DNA from: Grimontia indica
Lineage (GTDB): Bacteria > Pseudomonadota > Gammaproteobacteria > Enterobacterales > Vibrionaceae
Assembly: GCF_000333895.2 (NCBI RefSeq)
Contig: NZ_ANFM02000013.1
Coordinates: 1 to 64,000 of the forward strand
DNA: 64,000 bases
Reading direction: 5' to 3'
The notes beneath the pieces were generated by a model, which ran no database searches, was not told the origin of the DNA, and saw only the letters and a program-made list of their open reading frames with translations. A program made the position numbers and the translations under genes. Every line of letters starts with the position of its first letter. Position 1 is the first letter of the stretch. Of this stretch, positions 18,186 through 26,890 are shown in pieces.

Positions 18186-19406
18186 ATGAGTCAGCTATAT
18201 GTGGGATCTGAAGTCGGTCAATTGAAGCGTGTGATGCTTCATCGACCAGAACGAGCGCTAAACCACCTTACGCCATCTAACTACAAAGACCTGTTGTTTG
18301 ATGATGTACTTGCGGTGGAACGTGCCGGCGAGGAGCACGATCAATTCGCGCAAACTCTGCGTGACCAAGGCGTTGAAGTGCTGTTATTGCACGATCTGCT
18401 GGCCCAAACATTAGAAGTGTCGGAAGCCAAGGCTTGGTTGCTCAACACCCAAGTGGGCGAATACCGTCTTGGTTACCAGTTCGCACATGATGTGAGAAGC
18501 TATTTAAAAAGCCTTAGTAACGAAGAGCTGGCACACATCCTTCTCGGCGGCTTAAGCTATATCGACTTTCCAAACCATTCAGCGTCGATGATGCAGGCAA
18601 TGCACGAACGCATGGATTTCATCATCGACCCACTGCCGAACCACTTGTTTACCCGTGATACCTCTTGCTGGGTTTACGGTGGCGTGTCCTTAAATCCAAT
18701 GGCGATGCCTGCCCGTCAGCGTGAAACCAACCACCTGCGTGCTATTTACCGCTGGCACCCATTGTTTGCGGGTCAGGACTTCATCACTTACCTTGGTGAT
18801 GAGCAGCGCGACTACGACAATGCCATGGTCGAAGGCGGAGATGTGCTGGTTATCGGCAATGGTGCAGTTCTGGTGGGTATGTCTGAGCGCACGACACCAC
18901 AAGGTGTGGAAGCGCTGGCACGCAGCTTGTTTGCTCATGGTCAGGCAAAAGAGGTGATCGCCATTAACCTACCAAAGCACCGCTCCTGCATGCACTTGGA
19001 TACCGTGATGACTCACATGGATATCGATACTTTCTCCGTGTATCCACAAGTGATGCGTAAAGACCTGCAAAGCTGGCGTCTTATCAACAAAGGCAACGGC
19101 GATGTGGAAGTGAAAGAAGCTGACTACTTTCTGCATGCCATCGAAAAAGCGCTGGAGTTGCCTCAGCTCAACATCATCACTACCGGTGGTGACAGCTTTG
19201 AAGCAGAACGCGAACAGTGGAACGATGCCAACAATGTGCTGACTGTACGCCCTGGCGTGGTGATTGGCTATGAAGGCAACGTGTACACCAATGAAAAATA
19301 CGACAAAGCGGGCATCACCGTTCTACCTATCCCGGGCGACCAACTTGGCCGTGGTCGTGGCGGTGCGCGCTGCATGAGCTGCCCTATCGAACGCGAAGGG
19401 CTTTAA
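18186..19406 (+). CDS. arcA: Arginine deiminase
   Basis: A 406-residue arginine deiminase (L-arginine to citrulline and ammonia), first step of the ADI pathway. The start [21 protein letters not shown], the catalytic HLDTVMTH (general-base His), EGGDVLVIG and the C-terminal [11 protein letters not shown] with the nucleophilic Cys are all present. The neighbouring ornithine carbamoyltransferase could cleave the citrulline or run in the biosynthetic direction. The start has AGAGAG seven to twelve bases upstream. No carbamate kinase (arcC) or antiporter (arcD) is in the window, so the local pathway is incomplete. Confidence 0.96.
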   Translation: MSQLYVGSEVGQLKRVMLHRPERALNHLTPSNYKDLLFDDVLAVERAGEEHDQFAQTLRDQGVEVLLLHDLLAQTLEVSEAKAWLLNTQVGEYRLGYQFAHDVRSYLKSLSNEELAHILLGGLSYIDFPNHSASMMQAMHERMDFIIDPLPNHLFTRDTSCWVYGGVSLNPMAMPARQRETNHLRAIYRWHPLFAGQDFITYLGDEQRDYDNAMVEGGDVLVIGNGAVLVGMSERTTPQGVEALARSLFAHGQAKEVIAINLPKHRSCMHLDTVMTHMDIDTFSVYPQVMRKDLQSWRLINKGNGDVEVKEADYFLHAIEKALELPQLNIITTGGDSFEAEREQWNDANNVLTVRPGVVIGYEGNVYTNEKYDKAGITVLPIPGDQLGRGRGGARCMSCPIEREGL

Positions 19407-19442
19407 AAAGCAACCGAACTCTCCCACTCTCCTTAATCGAAC

Positions 19443-19473
19443 GAGCCACCTCATTGCGAGGTGGCTTTTTTCG
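19443..19473 (+). terminator. Terminator of arcA
   Basis: The stem GAGCCACCTC / GAGGTGGCTTT with a short ATTGC loop is followed by a run of T, about 40 bases after the arcA stop. This separates arcA from argF transcription. Confidence 0.85.
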
Positions 19474-19502
19474 TTTCTCCGGGAAAATGTCGACCAAACA
19501 CA

Positions 19503-19541
19503 AATAAATATTTATTCAAAGGGGTTGAATTAATACTCACA
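19503..19541. promoter_or_regulatory. Twin ARG boxes (ArgR operator) upstream of argF
   Basis: The first box is TAAATATTTATTCA (19505-19518) and the second TGAATTAATACTCA (19526-19539 by its TGAAT...CTCA halves). Each has one mismatch to TGAAT-N4-ATTCA. Their centres are 21 bases apart, exactly the spacing of paired ARG boxes bound by hexameric ArgR in E. coli. They overlap the probable argF -35 element. Confidence 0.75.
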
Positions 19542-19554
19542 AATAGGTCAGAAT
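19525..19554 (+). promoter_or_regulatory. Probable argF promoter
   Basis: -35 TTGAAT (19525-19530), an 18-base spacer and -10 CAGAAT (19549-19554). The -35 is embedded in the second ARG box, so bound ArgR-arginine would block RNA polymerase. Confidence 0.5.
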
Positions 19555-19626
19555 CGTGATTAATATCAAAGTGACAAAAATATAAGTCACATCGCAGTAA
19601 ACGGATTTTTAGAAAGGGACCTCAAC

Positions 19627-20631
19627 ATGGCATTTAATCTGCGTAACCGGAACTTTCTCAAGCTGCTGGATTTCACGCCAAAGGAAATCGCGCACCTGCT
19701 GGATCTGTCAGCAGAGTTGAAGAAAGCCAAGTACGGTGGCTACGAGCAGCCTCGTCTGAAAGGCAAGAACATTGCCCTGATCTTCGAGAAAGCTTCTACC
19801 CGCACGCGATGTGCCTTCGAAGTTGCCGCCTTTGACCAAGGAGCACAGGTTTCCTATATCGGCCCATCTGGCTCGCAGATCGGTCACAAAGAGTCGATGA
19901 AAGACACTGCGCGTGTTCTTGGCCGTATGTATGACGGCATCCAATATCGCGGTTTCGGCCAGTCTATTGTTGAAGAGCTGGGCCAATTTGCAGGTGTTCC
20001 GGTTTGGAATGGTCTGACTGATGAATTCCATCCAACGCAGATCCTGGCAGATTTCCTCACTATGCTTGAGCACGGTCAGGGCAAAAAGCTTTCCGAAATG
20101 AAGTTTGCTTACCTTGGCGATGCACGCAACAACATGGGTAACTCCCTGATGGTGGGTGCAGCGAAGATGGGCATGGACATCCGTCTGGTTGCCCCAAGCC
20201 AGTTCTGGCCGGAAGAAGCGCTGGTTGAAGAGTGTCAGGCGATTGCTGCTAAGACCGGCGCGCAAATTACTCTGACAGAAAACGTGGAAGAAGGCGTTCA
20301 AGGCTGTGATTTTCTTTACACCGACGTTTGGGTTTCCATGGGCGAATCAAAAGAAGCCTGGGACGAGCGTGTTGCCATGATGAAGCCTTATCAGGTCAAT
20401 ATGGACATGATCAAAGCCACAGGTAATCCAGACGTCAAATTCATGCACTGCCTGCCGGCGTTTCACAATGATGAAACCACCATTGGTGCAGAAGTCGCAG
20501 AGAAATACGGCATGAAAGGGCTCGAAGTCACCGAGGACGTCTTCGAATCTGAATACTCCATCGTGTTTGATGAAGCAGAAAACCGCATGCACACCATTAA
20601 AGCAGTGATGGTAGCCACGCTGGGCAGTTAA
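19627..20631 (+). CDS. argF: Ornithine carbamoyltransferase
   Basis: A 334-residue carbamoyltransferase. The carbamoyl-phosphate motif [18 protein letters not shown] and the ornithine-loop HCLPAFHND are intact. It condenses ornithine with carbamoyl phosphate to citrulline in arginine synthesis. Twin ARG boxes upstream argue for the anabolic, arginine-repressed enzyme (argF/argI) rather than a catabolic arcB, although it sits directly behind arcA. It is followed by its own terminator and by pyrBI, as E. coli argI is near pyrBI. Confidence 0.95.
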   Translation: MAFNLRNRNFLKLLDFTPKEIAHLLDLSAELKKAKYGGYEQPRLKGKNIALIFEKASTRTRCAFEVAAFDQGAQVSYIGPSGSQIGHKESMKDTARVLGRMYDGIQYRGFGQSIVEELGQFAGVPVWNGLTDEFHPTQILADFLTMLEHGQGKKLSEMKFAYLGDARNNMGNSLMVGAAKMGMDIRLVAPSQFWPEEALVEECQAIAAKTGAQITLTENVEEGVQGCDFLYTDVWVSMGESKEAWDERVAMMKPYQVNMDMIKATGNPDVKFMHCLPAFHNDETTIGAEVAEKYGMKGLEVTEDVFESEYSIVFDEAENRMHTIKAVMVATLGS

Positions 20632-20651
20632 TCCCATCGTACCTATGATGA

Positions 20652-20678
20652 AGCCGCGCACTTGCGCGGTTTTTTATT
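20652..20678 (+). terminator. Terminator of argF
   Basis: The stem GCCGCGCA / TGCGCGGT with a short loop is followed by TTTTTTATTTT, starting about 20 bases after the argF stop. Confidence 0.8.
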
Positions 20679-20711
20679 TTATAGACGATACCCAATGTCA
20701 TTCGCTCTGCC

Positions 20712-20739
20712 TTGCACCGGATAAAAATGGGCGTATAAT
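20712..20739 (+). promoter_or_regulatory. Promoter of the pyrL-pyrB-pyrI operon
   Basis: -35 TTGCAC (20712-20717), a 16-base spacer and a perfect -10 TATAAT (20734-20739) lie about 30 bases before the leader peptide. In enteric bacteria this promoter is also UTP-sensitive through reiterative transcription; here the initial bases (CCTTCGC) do not show a long T run. Confidence 0.7.
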
Positions 20740-20770
20740 CCTTCGCAATTTGTCAAAAAAACGAATCGGA

Positions 20771-20869
20771 ATGCCAACATTAGCGACACAACTGACTGCT
20801 AAAACCTGCCGAATCTCGGCACTGGCACCGTTTTTTGTTTTTACTGGATTCTCAAGAAAAGCCTCCTGA
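20771..20869 (+). CDS. pyrL: pyrBI leader peptide
   Basis: A 32-residue reading frame beginning MPTLATQLTAK. It runs through a U-rich pause tract (TTTTTTGTTTTT, encoding FFVF) and stops with TGA inside the left arm/loop of the attenuator hairpin. This is the geometry of E. coli pyrL: when UTP is low, RNA polymerase pauses at the U tract, the translating ribosome catches up and disrupts the terminator. The Shine-Dalgarno is weak (CGGA close to the ATG). The call rests on position and architecture, not on peptide similarity. Confidence 0.7.
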   Translation: MPTLATQLTAKTCRISALAPFFVFTGFSRKAS

Positions 20870-20886
20870 TCGGGAGGCTTTTTTTT
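20857..20886 (+). terminator. pyrBI attenuator
   Basis: The stem AAGCCTCC / GGAGGCTT with loop TGATCG is followed by eight T. It lies between the leader peptide and pyrB, about 80 bases before the pyrB start, and contains the leader stop codon. It is the transcription attenuator of the operon. Confidence 0.85.
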
Positions 20887-20967
20887 GACCAAAATGTACC
20901 ATCCACCATGTTGCACTGGCTGTTTTAACCAAGCCAACGCATGGAATCTGTTAAGGGAAGAGAAGAC

Positions 20968-21897
20968 ATGGCGACCTCGCTGCACAATAAACACATCATC
21001 TCCATCCCGGAGTTGTCCCGCGAAGAACTGGAACTTATCGTCGACACTGCCGGCAAACTGAAAGCGGAACCGAACCCTACCGTGTTGAAGAACAAGGTAG
21101 TCGCGAGTTGCTTCTTCGAGGCATCTACACGCACCCGTCTGTCTTTCGAAACCGCGGTTCAGCGTCTTGGTGGCACGGTGATCGGCTTTCCGGATGGCGG
21201 AAATACGTCTTCAGGTAAGAAAGGCGAAACCTTGTCTGACTCGGTACAGGTCATCTCTTCTTATGTTGATGCGTTCGTAATGCGTCATCCGAAAGAAGGT
21301 GCAGCCCGTCTGGCTTCGGAATTTTCGAAAGGCGTGCCAGTGATTAATGGCGGCGATGGCGCTAACCAACACCCAACCCAAACCCTGCTGGACCTTTTCA
21401 GCATTTACGAAACTCAGGGCCGTCTGGACAACCTAAAAGTGGCCATGGTCGGTGACCTGAAATACGGCCGTACCGTGCATTCTCTGACTCAAGCACTGTC
21501 GAAGTTCGATAACAACCAGTTCTATTTCATCGCACCGGAAGCACTGGCGATGCCGGACTACATTCTGGAAGAGCTGGACGAGCAAGGCATCCCTTACAGC
21601 CTGCACACCAGCATCGAAGACGTCGTGCCGGAACTCGACATTCTCTACATGACCCGTGTTCAGAAAGAGCGTTTTGACGAATCCGAGTACCAGCACATCA
21701 AAGCGGCGTTTATTCTCGACACCCCACAGCTTGCCAATGCCCGCGATAACCTCAAGGTCCTTCACCCACTGCCACGCGTAGATGAAATCACGGTCGCAGT
21801 CGATAAAACCCCTTTCGCCTACTACTTCGAGCAGGCGGAAAATGGGGTGTATGCACGCCAGGCATTACTGGCACTGGTTATCAACGGAAGCGTTTAA
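20968..21897 (+). CDS. pyrB: Aspartate carbamoyltransferase catalytic subunit
   Basis: A 309-residue enzyme from the ATG at 20968 ([12 protein letters not shown]). This start matches the family, with AAGGGA about ten bases upstream; an ATG nine codons earlier is in frame but less likely. The carbamoyl-phosphate loop [20 protein letters not shown] and the aspartate-binding HPLPRVDEI are intact. It makes carbamoyl aspartate, the committed step of pyrimidine synthesis, as a catalytic trimer in complex with PyrI. It is 15 bases upstream of pyrI in one operon controlled by the attenuator. Confidence 0.96.
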   Translation: MATSLHNKHIISIPELSREELELIVDTAGKLKAEPNPTVLKNKVVASCFFEASTRTRLSFETAVQRLGGTVIGFPDGGNTSSGKKGETLSDSVQVISSYVDAFVMRHPKEGAARLASEFSKGVPVINGGDGANQHPTQTLLDLFSIYETQGRLDNLKVAMVGDLKYGRTVHSLTQALSKFDNNQFYFIAPEALAMPDYILEELDEQGIPYSLHTSIEDVVPELDILYMTRVQKERFDESEYQHIKAAFILDTPQLANARDNLKVLHPLPRVDEITVAVDKTPFAYYFEQAENGVYARQALLALVINGSV

Positions 21898-21912
21898 GGC
21901 AGGAGAATCAAC

Positions 21913-22380
21913 ATGGTTAAAGAACACAAATTACAGGTTGAAGCCATCAAGAACGGCACAGTTATCGACCATATCCCTGCAAATGTCGGCTTTAAAGTCA
22001 TGAAGCTGTTTAAGCTGCACAAAACCAACGAACGCGTGACCGTGGGTTTGAATCTGCCTTCCTCGGCGCTGGGTGCGAAAGATCTTATAAAGATTGAAAA
22101 CATCTTCGTGTCTGAAGAGCAGGCGCAACAACTGGCACTCTACGCGCCTAAAGCAACCGTCAACCAAATCGAAGACTACCAAGTCGTCGCAAAAATCCCC
22201 CTGACGCTGCCTAAAAGCATTCTGGGCGTGTTCCGTTGTCCTAACTCCAACTGTATCACTCACGACGAAAAAGCCGTTGAGAGCAGCTTCAACGTGATTG
22301 AGAAAACTGACGACATCCACCTTAAGTGCAAATACTGTGAGAAGGTGTTCTCACGCGAAATCATGACAGAAAGCCACTGA
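21913..22380 (+). CDS. pyrI: Aspartate carbamoyltransferase regulatory subunit
   Basis: A 155-residue regulatory chain. The N-terminal allosteric domain binds CTP/ATP. The C-terminal zinc domain shows the four ligands as CPNSNC and CKYC (Cys-X4-Cys...Cys-X2-Cys). Its start ([20 protein letters not shown]) is typical of the family. It joins two PyrB trimers into the holoenzyme and gives end-product inhibition. It closes the pyrLBI operon, followed by a terminator. Confidence 0.97.
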   Translation: MVKEHKLQVEAIKNGTVIDHIPANVGFKVMKLFKLHKTNERVTVGLNLPSSALGAKDLIKIENIFVSEEQAQQLALYAPKATVNQIEDYQVVAKIPLTLPKSILGVFRCPNSNCITHDEKAVESSFNVIEKTDDIHLKCKYCEKVFSREIMTESH

Positions 22381-22397
22381 TCGTATTCTCTGCACTC

Positions 22398-22428
22398 AAA
22401 AAGCCAGCCTTTGCGCTGGCTTTTCTTG
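22398..22428 (+). terminator. Terminator of pyrBI
   Basis: The stem AAAAGCCAGC / GCTGGCTTTT with a six-base loop and TCTT tail lies about 20 bases after the pyrI stop. Confidence 0.85.
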
Positions 22429-22548
22429 TCTATGAGCGGAACATTACATGGTGTCGGGTATAAAATGTGATGGAATTGGGTTTACGTCAGGCGAGTCGCC
22501 ATGCAGACTAACCACCCTACCGAAAAACATTGAATGAAGGATTGGTAA

Positions 22549-22938
22549 ATGACTAAAGTGCTTCACACTGAACACGCTCCAGCAGCAATTGGCCCATACA
22601 TTCAGGGCGTCGATCTGGGTAACATGGTACTGACTTCAGGCCAAATCCCAGTGAACCCAGTCACGGGTGAAGTGTCAGCAGACATCGCGGTTCAAGCACG
22701 CCAGTCTCTGGAAAACGTGAAAGCTGTGGTTGAAGCGTCTGGCCTGACTGTTGGCGACATCGTGAAAATGACCGTATTCGTAAAAGATCTGAACGACTTC
22801 GGTACTGTTAACGAGGTATACGGCAAATTCTTCGACGAGCACGGTGTAGAACACTACCCAGCACGCTCTTGTGTTGAAGTCGCTCGCCTGCCAAAAGATG
22901 TTGGCATCGAAATCGAAGCGATCGCAGTACGCAAATGA
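22549..22938 (+). CDS. ridA: 2-iminobutanoate/2-iminopropanoate deaminase
   Basis: A 129-residue RidA (YjgF) protein. The start (KVLHTEHAPAAIGPYIQGV) and the active-site region ARSCVEVARLPKDVGIEIEA with conserved Arg and Glu are present. It hydrolyses reactive enamine/imine intermediates released by PLP enzymes such as threonine dehydratase, working as a trimer. It follows pyrBI as in E. coli but has its own leader. Confidence 0.96.
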   Translation: MTKVLHTEHAPAAIGPYIQGVDLGNMVLTSGQIPVNPVTGEVSADIAVQARQSLENVKAVVEASGLTVGDIVKMTVFVKDLNDFGTVNEVYGKFFDEHGVEHYPARSCVEVARLPKDVGIEIEAIAVRK

Positions 22939-22980
22939 TCTCTCTCAAGGTCTGATGATTTTGATATCGGACGAGAATGA

Positions 22981-23008
22981 AAAAAGCGACCACAAGGTCG
23001 CTTTTTTA
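22981..23008. terminator. Bidirectional terminator ridA / idi
   Basis: The stem AAAAAGCGACC / GGTCGCTTTTT has an ACAA loop, with A6 on the left and T6 on the right, between convergent genes. Confidence 0.88.
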
Positions 23009-23024
23009 TTGTCTGGGCAAATTG

Positions 23025-23561
23025 TTAAGCTGCCAACTGCACTTCAATCTTGTCGACAACCTGACGGAACCAGGCCGTAAACTGCTCGGGCTTTTCCCCC
23101 ATTGCAGCACTCATTTCCTGCTGAGACCACCAGCGCCAGTCCATCACTTCATCAGGGTTGGGTACGAGAGAAATATCGTCTACCTGACAGACAATAATTT
23201 GGTCCAACTCATGCTCAGTCAGATTGTTATCAAGCTCAGCGCGATAACAAAAAGATTCGCCCATCTCGAAGCTGAGCGGCGCAACAATGCCAAGCTCTTC
23301 GTTCAAACGACGCTTCGCTGCGGCCTCAAAAGACTCTCCTTGCATAGGGTGCGAGCAGCAGGTGTTAGTCCATAATCCACCGCTGTGATACTTCCCCATT
23401 GCTCTTTGCTGGAGCAGGTATTCACGGCCATGCGGGGTTTCCCGGTAAATCATCACCGAAAATGCCAGATGCAAAAGCCCTTGCTCGTGCGCAGCCAGTT
23501 TTTCGGCAAGCCCTGTTGGCTCGCCATTTTCTGTTACCAGAACAACCTGATCTCTCAGCAT
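23025..23561 (-). CDS. idi: Isopentenyl-diphosphate delta-isomerase, type I
   Basis: A 178-residue Nudix-fold isomerase from the ATG at 23561 (MLRDQVVLV). Fifteen further in-frame codons exist upstream, but they would begin inside the plsC terminator, so I prefer this start. The catalytic Cys region NTCCSHP, HPMQGESFEAAAKRRLNEELG (Nudix-like metal site) and a later WRWWSQQE are present. It interconverts IPP and DMAPP for isoprenoid synthesis. It is transcribed alone. Confidence 0.93.
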   Translation of the reverse strand: MLRDQVVLVTENGEPTGLAEKLAAHEQGLLHLAFSVMIYRETPHGREYLLQQRAMGKYHSGGLWTNTCCSHPMQGESFEAAAKRRLNEELGIVAPLSFEMGESFCYRAELDNNLTEHELDQIIVCQVDDISLVPNPDEVMDWRWWSQQEMSAAMGEKPEQFTAWFRQVVDKIEVQLAA

Positions 23562-23603
23562 ACCTGTCTTACTTCTCTTACAAATCAGAGGCTTCTTAAA
23601 ACA

Positions 23604-23632
23604 CAAAAAGGATACGCATCTGCGTATCCTTT
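23604..23632 (-). terminator. Terminator of plsC
   Basis: The perfect stem AAAGGATACGCA / TGCGTATCCTTT has a two-base centre and a U run on the minus-strand transcript (A run on the left of the plus strand). It lies between plsC and idi. Confidence 0.82.
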
Positions 23633-23658
23633 GGTTTTTACATTTACTGAGTAGTCTA

Positions 23659-24384
23659 TTACTTCTTGTTGAGCTCGGCTACTTCTGCATCCAGTTCTGC
23701 CAGCTTGGCCGCCATGATGTCATGACACTTCTTCGCCAATTCACGCACATTGTCTTTGTCATAGCCTTCGATAGAAATCGGATCCATCACTTCCACAATG
23801 ATGTGTCCGTTATCGCCACGTGACGCACTCAGGTGCTTGGTTGAGCTACAAACAATAGGAACGATAGGCACACCGGCACCGATGGCAGCATGGAACGCAC
23901 CGGTTTTGAATGGCAACAGACCACGGCCGCGTGAACGCGTACCTTCAGGGAACAACCAAACAGAGACGTCATTGTCTTTGATTTGGTCAACCACCTGACC
24001 AATAGTGCCGACTGCTTTACTACGGTTGTTGCGGTCAATCAGGATGTTACCGGTCAGCCAGTACAAGGTGCCGAAAATAGGAATGTAAGCGAGGCTTTTC
24101 TTACCCACGGTCACCGCGCGTGGACGAACAGCATTCGATACGGTCACCAAATCCCAGTTGCTCTGGTGGTTGGCGATATAAACACAGGTGCCAACGTCTT
24201 TTGAGGCTTCAGACTGGCGCAGGTCAAGCTTGATACCAAACAGAGAAGAAAGCTTGCCGAACATGCGGCCAAAAGTATAAACGTGCTTTGGATTTCTCGG
24301 GCTGAACAGGCAGTAACCACAACCGAATACAAGCATGAAAATCGCAAACAACGCGACAGCCAGCAGTCGCAGTATAAAGTACAT
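23659..24384 (-). CDS. plsC: 1-acyl-sn-glycerol-3-phosphate acyltransferase
   Basis: A 241-residue membrane-bound acyltransferase. An N-terminal hydrophobic anchor (about 4-27) is followed by the catalytic NHQSNWD (His73...Asp78, HX4D) and the phosphate-binding FPEGTRSRG (about 144-152). It makes phosphatidic acid from lysophosphatidic acid in the inner membrane. It lies downstream of parC in the same direction, as in E. coli, but a terminator separates the two. Confidence 0.95.
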   Translation of the reverse strand: MYFILRLLAVALFAIFMLVFGCGYCLFSPRNPKHVYTFGRMFGKLSSLFGIKLDLRQSEASKDVGTCVYIANHQSNWDLVTVSNAVRPRAVTVGKKSLAYIPIFGTLYWLTGNILIDRNNRSKAVGTIGQVVDQIKDNDVSVWLFPEGTRSRGRGLLPFKTGAFHAAIGAGVPIVPIVCSSTKHLSASRGDNGHIIVEVMDPISIEGYDKDNVRELAKKCHDIMAAKLAELDAEVAELNKK

Positions 24385-24538
24385 TCAAATTCTCCTAACA
24401 CCACTTAGCCGCAAGGAATCAGGCTGTTAGCCTGAGGCGGTCTGGTAAAAATTACAGCGTACACTTGTTCGCTTAAATTGGCTGCGACTAGTATACGCAT
24501 GCATTGACAAAAATCATCAACCTTCGGTTAACAAGACG

Positions 24539-24566
24539 AAAAAAAGCCCTCCGTAGAGGGCCTTTT
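24539..24566 (-). terminator. Terminator of parC
   Basis: The stem GCCCTC / GAGGGC with CGTA loop is flanked by A-rich sequence on the left that becomes a U run in the minus-strand transcript. It sits immediately after the parC stop codon. Confidence 0.82.
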
Positions 24567-24567
24567 C

Positions 24568-26862
24568 TTATTCAGCTTCCGGAGTATCTGGCGCCGAGGT
24601 TTCTGCCGACGACGTATCTGGTGTCGCTACTTCAATCGCCGTTACTCGCTGCAAACCTCGTGGCAGCATAGAGCCACGTCGGCCGCGCTCGCCACGGAAG
24701 TTATCCATGTCCGCAGGTTTCAATGACAGCTTGCGCTTACCAGCATGCAGAGTCACTGTTGAGCCTTGCGGGATAACGAACAATTGCGCCAACAGTTCTT
24801 CACGGGCTTTCGCGCGCGCAGAAGGAATGTTGATGATCTTGTTACCCTTACCTTTGCCCAGTTGAGGCAGCTCTTTCACCGGGAACACCAGCATACGGCC
24901 TTCGTTAGTGATAGCGACAATATCGTCGTTGTCGATATCAAACACACGTTGTGGTGCCATCACTTCTGCTGCTTGAGGCAAGCTCAGCAAGGCTTTGCCG
25001 CTGCGGTTTTTCGACAGAAGGTCGTCTTGCTTACACACAAAACCATAACCCGCATCTGACGCCATCAGCACCAAATGATCATTCTCGCCCATCATCACAT
25101 GGCGCACTGTCGTGCCTGCTGTGATGTTCAAGCGGCCAGTAATCGGCTCACCCTGACTACGCGCAGAAGGCAAACTGTGCGACTCCAGCGCATAGCTGCG
25201 GCCATCAGTACCGATAAACACAGCAGGCTGATTACTCTTACCTCGCGCGGACGCCAGGTAATTGTCACCAGACTTATAGCTCAGCGTGGTCGCATCAACA
25301 TCGTGGCCTTTCGCATGACGGATCCAACCTTTTTCAGACAGAACCACAGTGATTGGCTCACTCGGGATCAAATCGCGCTCTGTCATCGCTTTTGCTTCAG
25401 CACGCTCAATCAAAGGTGAGCGGCGATCGTCGCCGTACTTCTCAGCATCTGCCAGAATTTCTTTCTTCAGCAGGGTATTCATACGGCGCTCAGAGCCCAG
25501 CAGCTTTTCCAGTTGCTCGCGCTCTTTGTTCAGCTCGTCCTGCTCGCCACGGATCTTGATCTCTTCCAGTTTGGCTAACTGGCGGAGTTTGATTTCAAGG
25601 ATCGCTTCGGCTTGCTTCTCGCTGAGGTCAAAACGACGCATCAGCTCTTTTTTCGGCTCATCTTCGGTGCGGATGATCTCAATCACTTCATCAATGTTGA
25701 GATACGCAGCCAACAAACCTTCCAAGATGTGCAGACGGGCCAGTACTTTGTCCAAACGGTATTGCAGACGGCGACGCACGGTTTCGCGGCGGTATTCCAG
25801 CCACTCAGTCAGGATTCTAACAAGACCCTTCACCTGAGGACGGCCATCAAGACCAATCATGTTCAGGTTAACGCGATAGCTCTTTTCCAGATCCGTTGAA
25901 ACAAACAGGTGGTTCATCAGCTGATCGCAATCCACACGGTTTGAGCGTGGAACAATCACAATACGGGTCGGGTTTTCATGATCCGACTCGTCACGCAGAT
26001 CGTCGACCATCGGCAATTTCTTCGCGCGCATCTGGTTAGCGATTTGCTCCAGAAGCTTCGCACCAGAAACCTGGTGCGGCAGCGCAGTGATCACGATATC
26101 GCCGTTGTCTTTGTGCCAGCAAGCACGCATCTTGATGGAACCACGACCATCGCGGTACAGCTTCTTGAGCTCTACCTGCGGTGTAATGATTTCGGCTTCG
26201 GTCGGATAATCCGGGCCTTTGACATGCTCAAGCAGGTCATCCAGCTCCAGTTTTGGCGTATCAATCAACGCCACCAGCGCATTTGCCACTTCACGGGCGT
26301 TGTGCGGTGGGATGTCAGTCGCCATACCGACCGCGATACCGGTCACGCCGTTCAGCAGGATATGCGGTAGACGTGCAGGCAGCGCTTTCGGCTCCTTCAT
26401 GGTGCCGTCGAAGTTTGGCTGCCAGTCAACAGTGCCTTGTCCTAATTCAGACAGCAGCACTTCCGAGAAACGTGACAGGCGCGATTCGGTGTAACGCATC
26501 GCCGCGAAGGATTTCGGATCGTCCGGCGCACCCCAGTTACCCTGACCATCAACCAGTGGGTAACGGTAAGAGAATGGCTGCGCCATCAATACCATGGCTT
26601 CGTAACAGGCAGAATCACCGTGCGGGTGATACTTACCCAACACGTCACCGACGGTACGGGCAGATTTCTTGTATTTGGCAGTTGCCGACAGGCCAAGCTC
26701 AGACATCGCATAAATAATGCGGCGCTGTACCGGCTTCAGGCCGTCACCGATAAAAGGCAGTGCACGGTCCATGATGACGTACATCGAATAGTTGAGGTAT
26801 GCATCCTCAGTAAACTTCCTCAGCGGAAGCTGTTCGACACCGTCATAAGTGATATCAGTCAT
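24568..26862 (-). CDS. parC: DNA topoisomerase IV subunit A
   Basis: A 764-residue type IIA topoisomerase A subunit. The active Tyr is Y124 in MRYTESRLS. The quinolone-determining region reads [12 protein letters not shown] with Ser84 and Glu88 (E. coli Ser80/Glu84), i.e. wild type. A C-terminal beta-pinwheel (about 500-740) contains repeated GRS/GKG-type blades. With ParE it decatenates daughter chromosomes. The ParC tail is acidic and proline-rich ([15 protein letters not shown]). It lies 28 bases downstream of parE, so the two are co-transcribed. Confidence 0.97.
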   Translation of the reverse strand: MTDITYDGVEQLPLRKFTEDAYLNYSMYVIMDRALPFIGDGLKPVQRRIIYAMSELGLSATAKYKKSARTVGDVLGKYHPHGDSACYEAMVLMAQPFSYRYPLVDGQGNWGAPDDPKSFAAMRYTESRLSRFSEVLLSELGQGTVDWQPNFDGTMKEPKALPARLPHILLNGVTGIAVGMATDIPPHNAREVANALVALIDTPKLELDDLLEHVKGPDYPTEAEIITPQVELKKLYRDGRGSIKMRACWHKDNGDIVITALPHQVSGAKLLEQIANQMRAKKLPMVDDLRDESDHENPTRIVIVPRSNRVDCDQLMNHLFVSTDLEKSYRVNLNMIGLDGRPQVKGLVRILTEWLEYRRETVRRRLQYRLDKVLARLHILEGLLAAYLNIDEVIEIIRTEDEPKKELMRRFDLSEKQAEAILEIKLRQLAKLEEIKIRGEQDELNKEREQLEKLLGSERRMNTLLKKEILADAEKYGDDRRSPLIERAEAKAMTERDLIPSEPITVVLSEKGWIRHAKGHDVDATTLSYKSGDNYLASARGKSNQPAVFIGTDGRSYALESHSLPSARSQGEPITGRLNITAGTTVRHVMMGENDHLVLMASDAGYGFVCKQDDLLSKNRSGKALLSLPQAAEVMAPQRVFDIDNDDIVAITNEGRMLVFPVKELPQLGKGKGNKIINIPSARAKAREELLAQLFVIPQGSTVTLHAGKRKLSLKPADMDNFRGERGRRGSMLPRGLQRVTAIEVATPDTSSAETSAPDTPEAE

Positions 26863-26890
26863 TGAAAACGTCCGATCTTAAAATTCTTGC

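Noticed and set aside
18186-20631. arcA-argF read as a catabolic arcAB operon
   Set aside because: A strong terminator lies between the genes, argF has its own promoter with twin ARG boxes, and no arcC or arcD is present.
20645-20770. Longer version of the pyr leader frame starting at 20645
   Set aside because: It would start inside the argF terminator and upstream of the pyr promoter; only the part from 20771 is on the pyr transcript.
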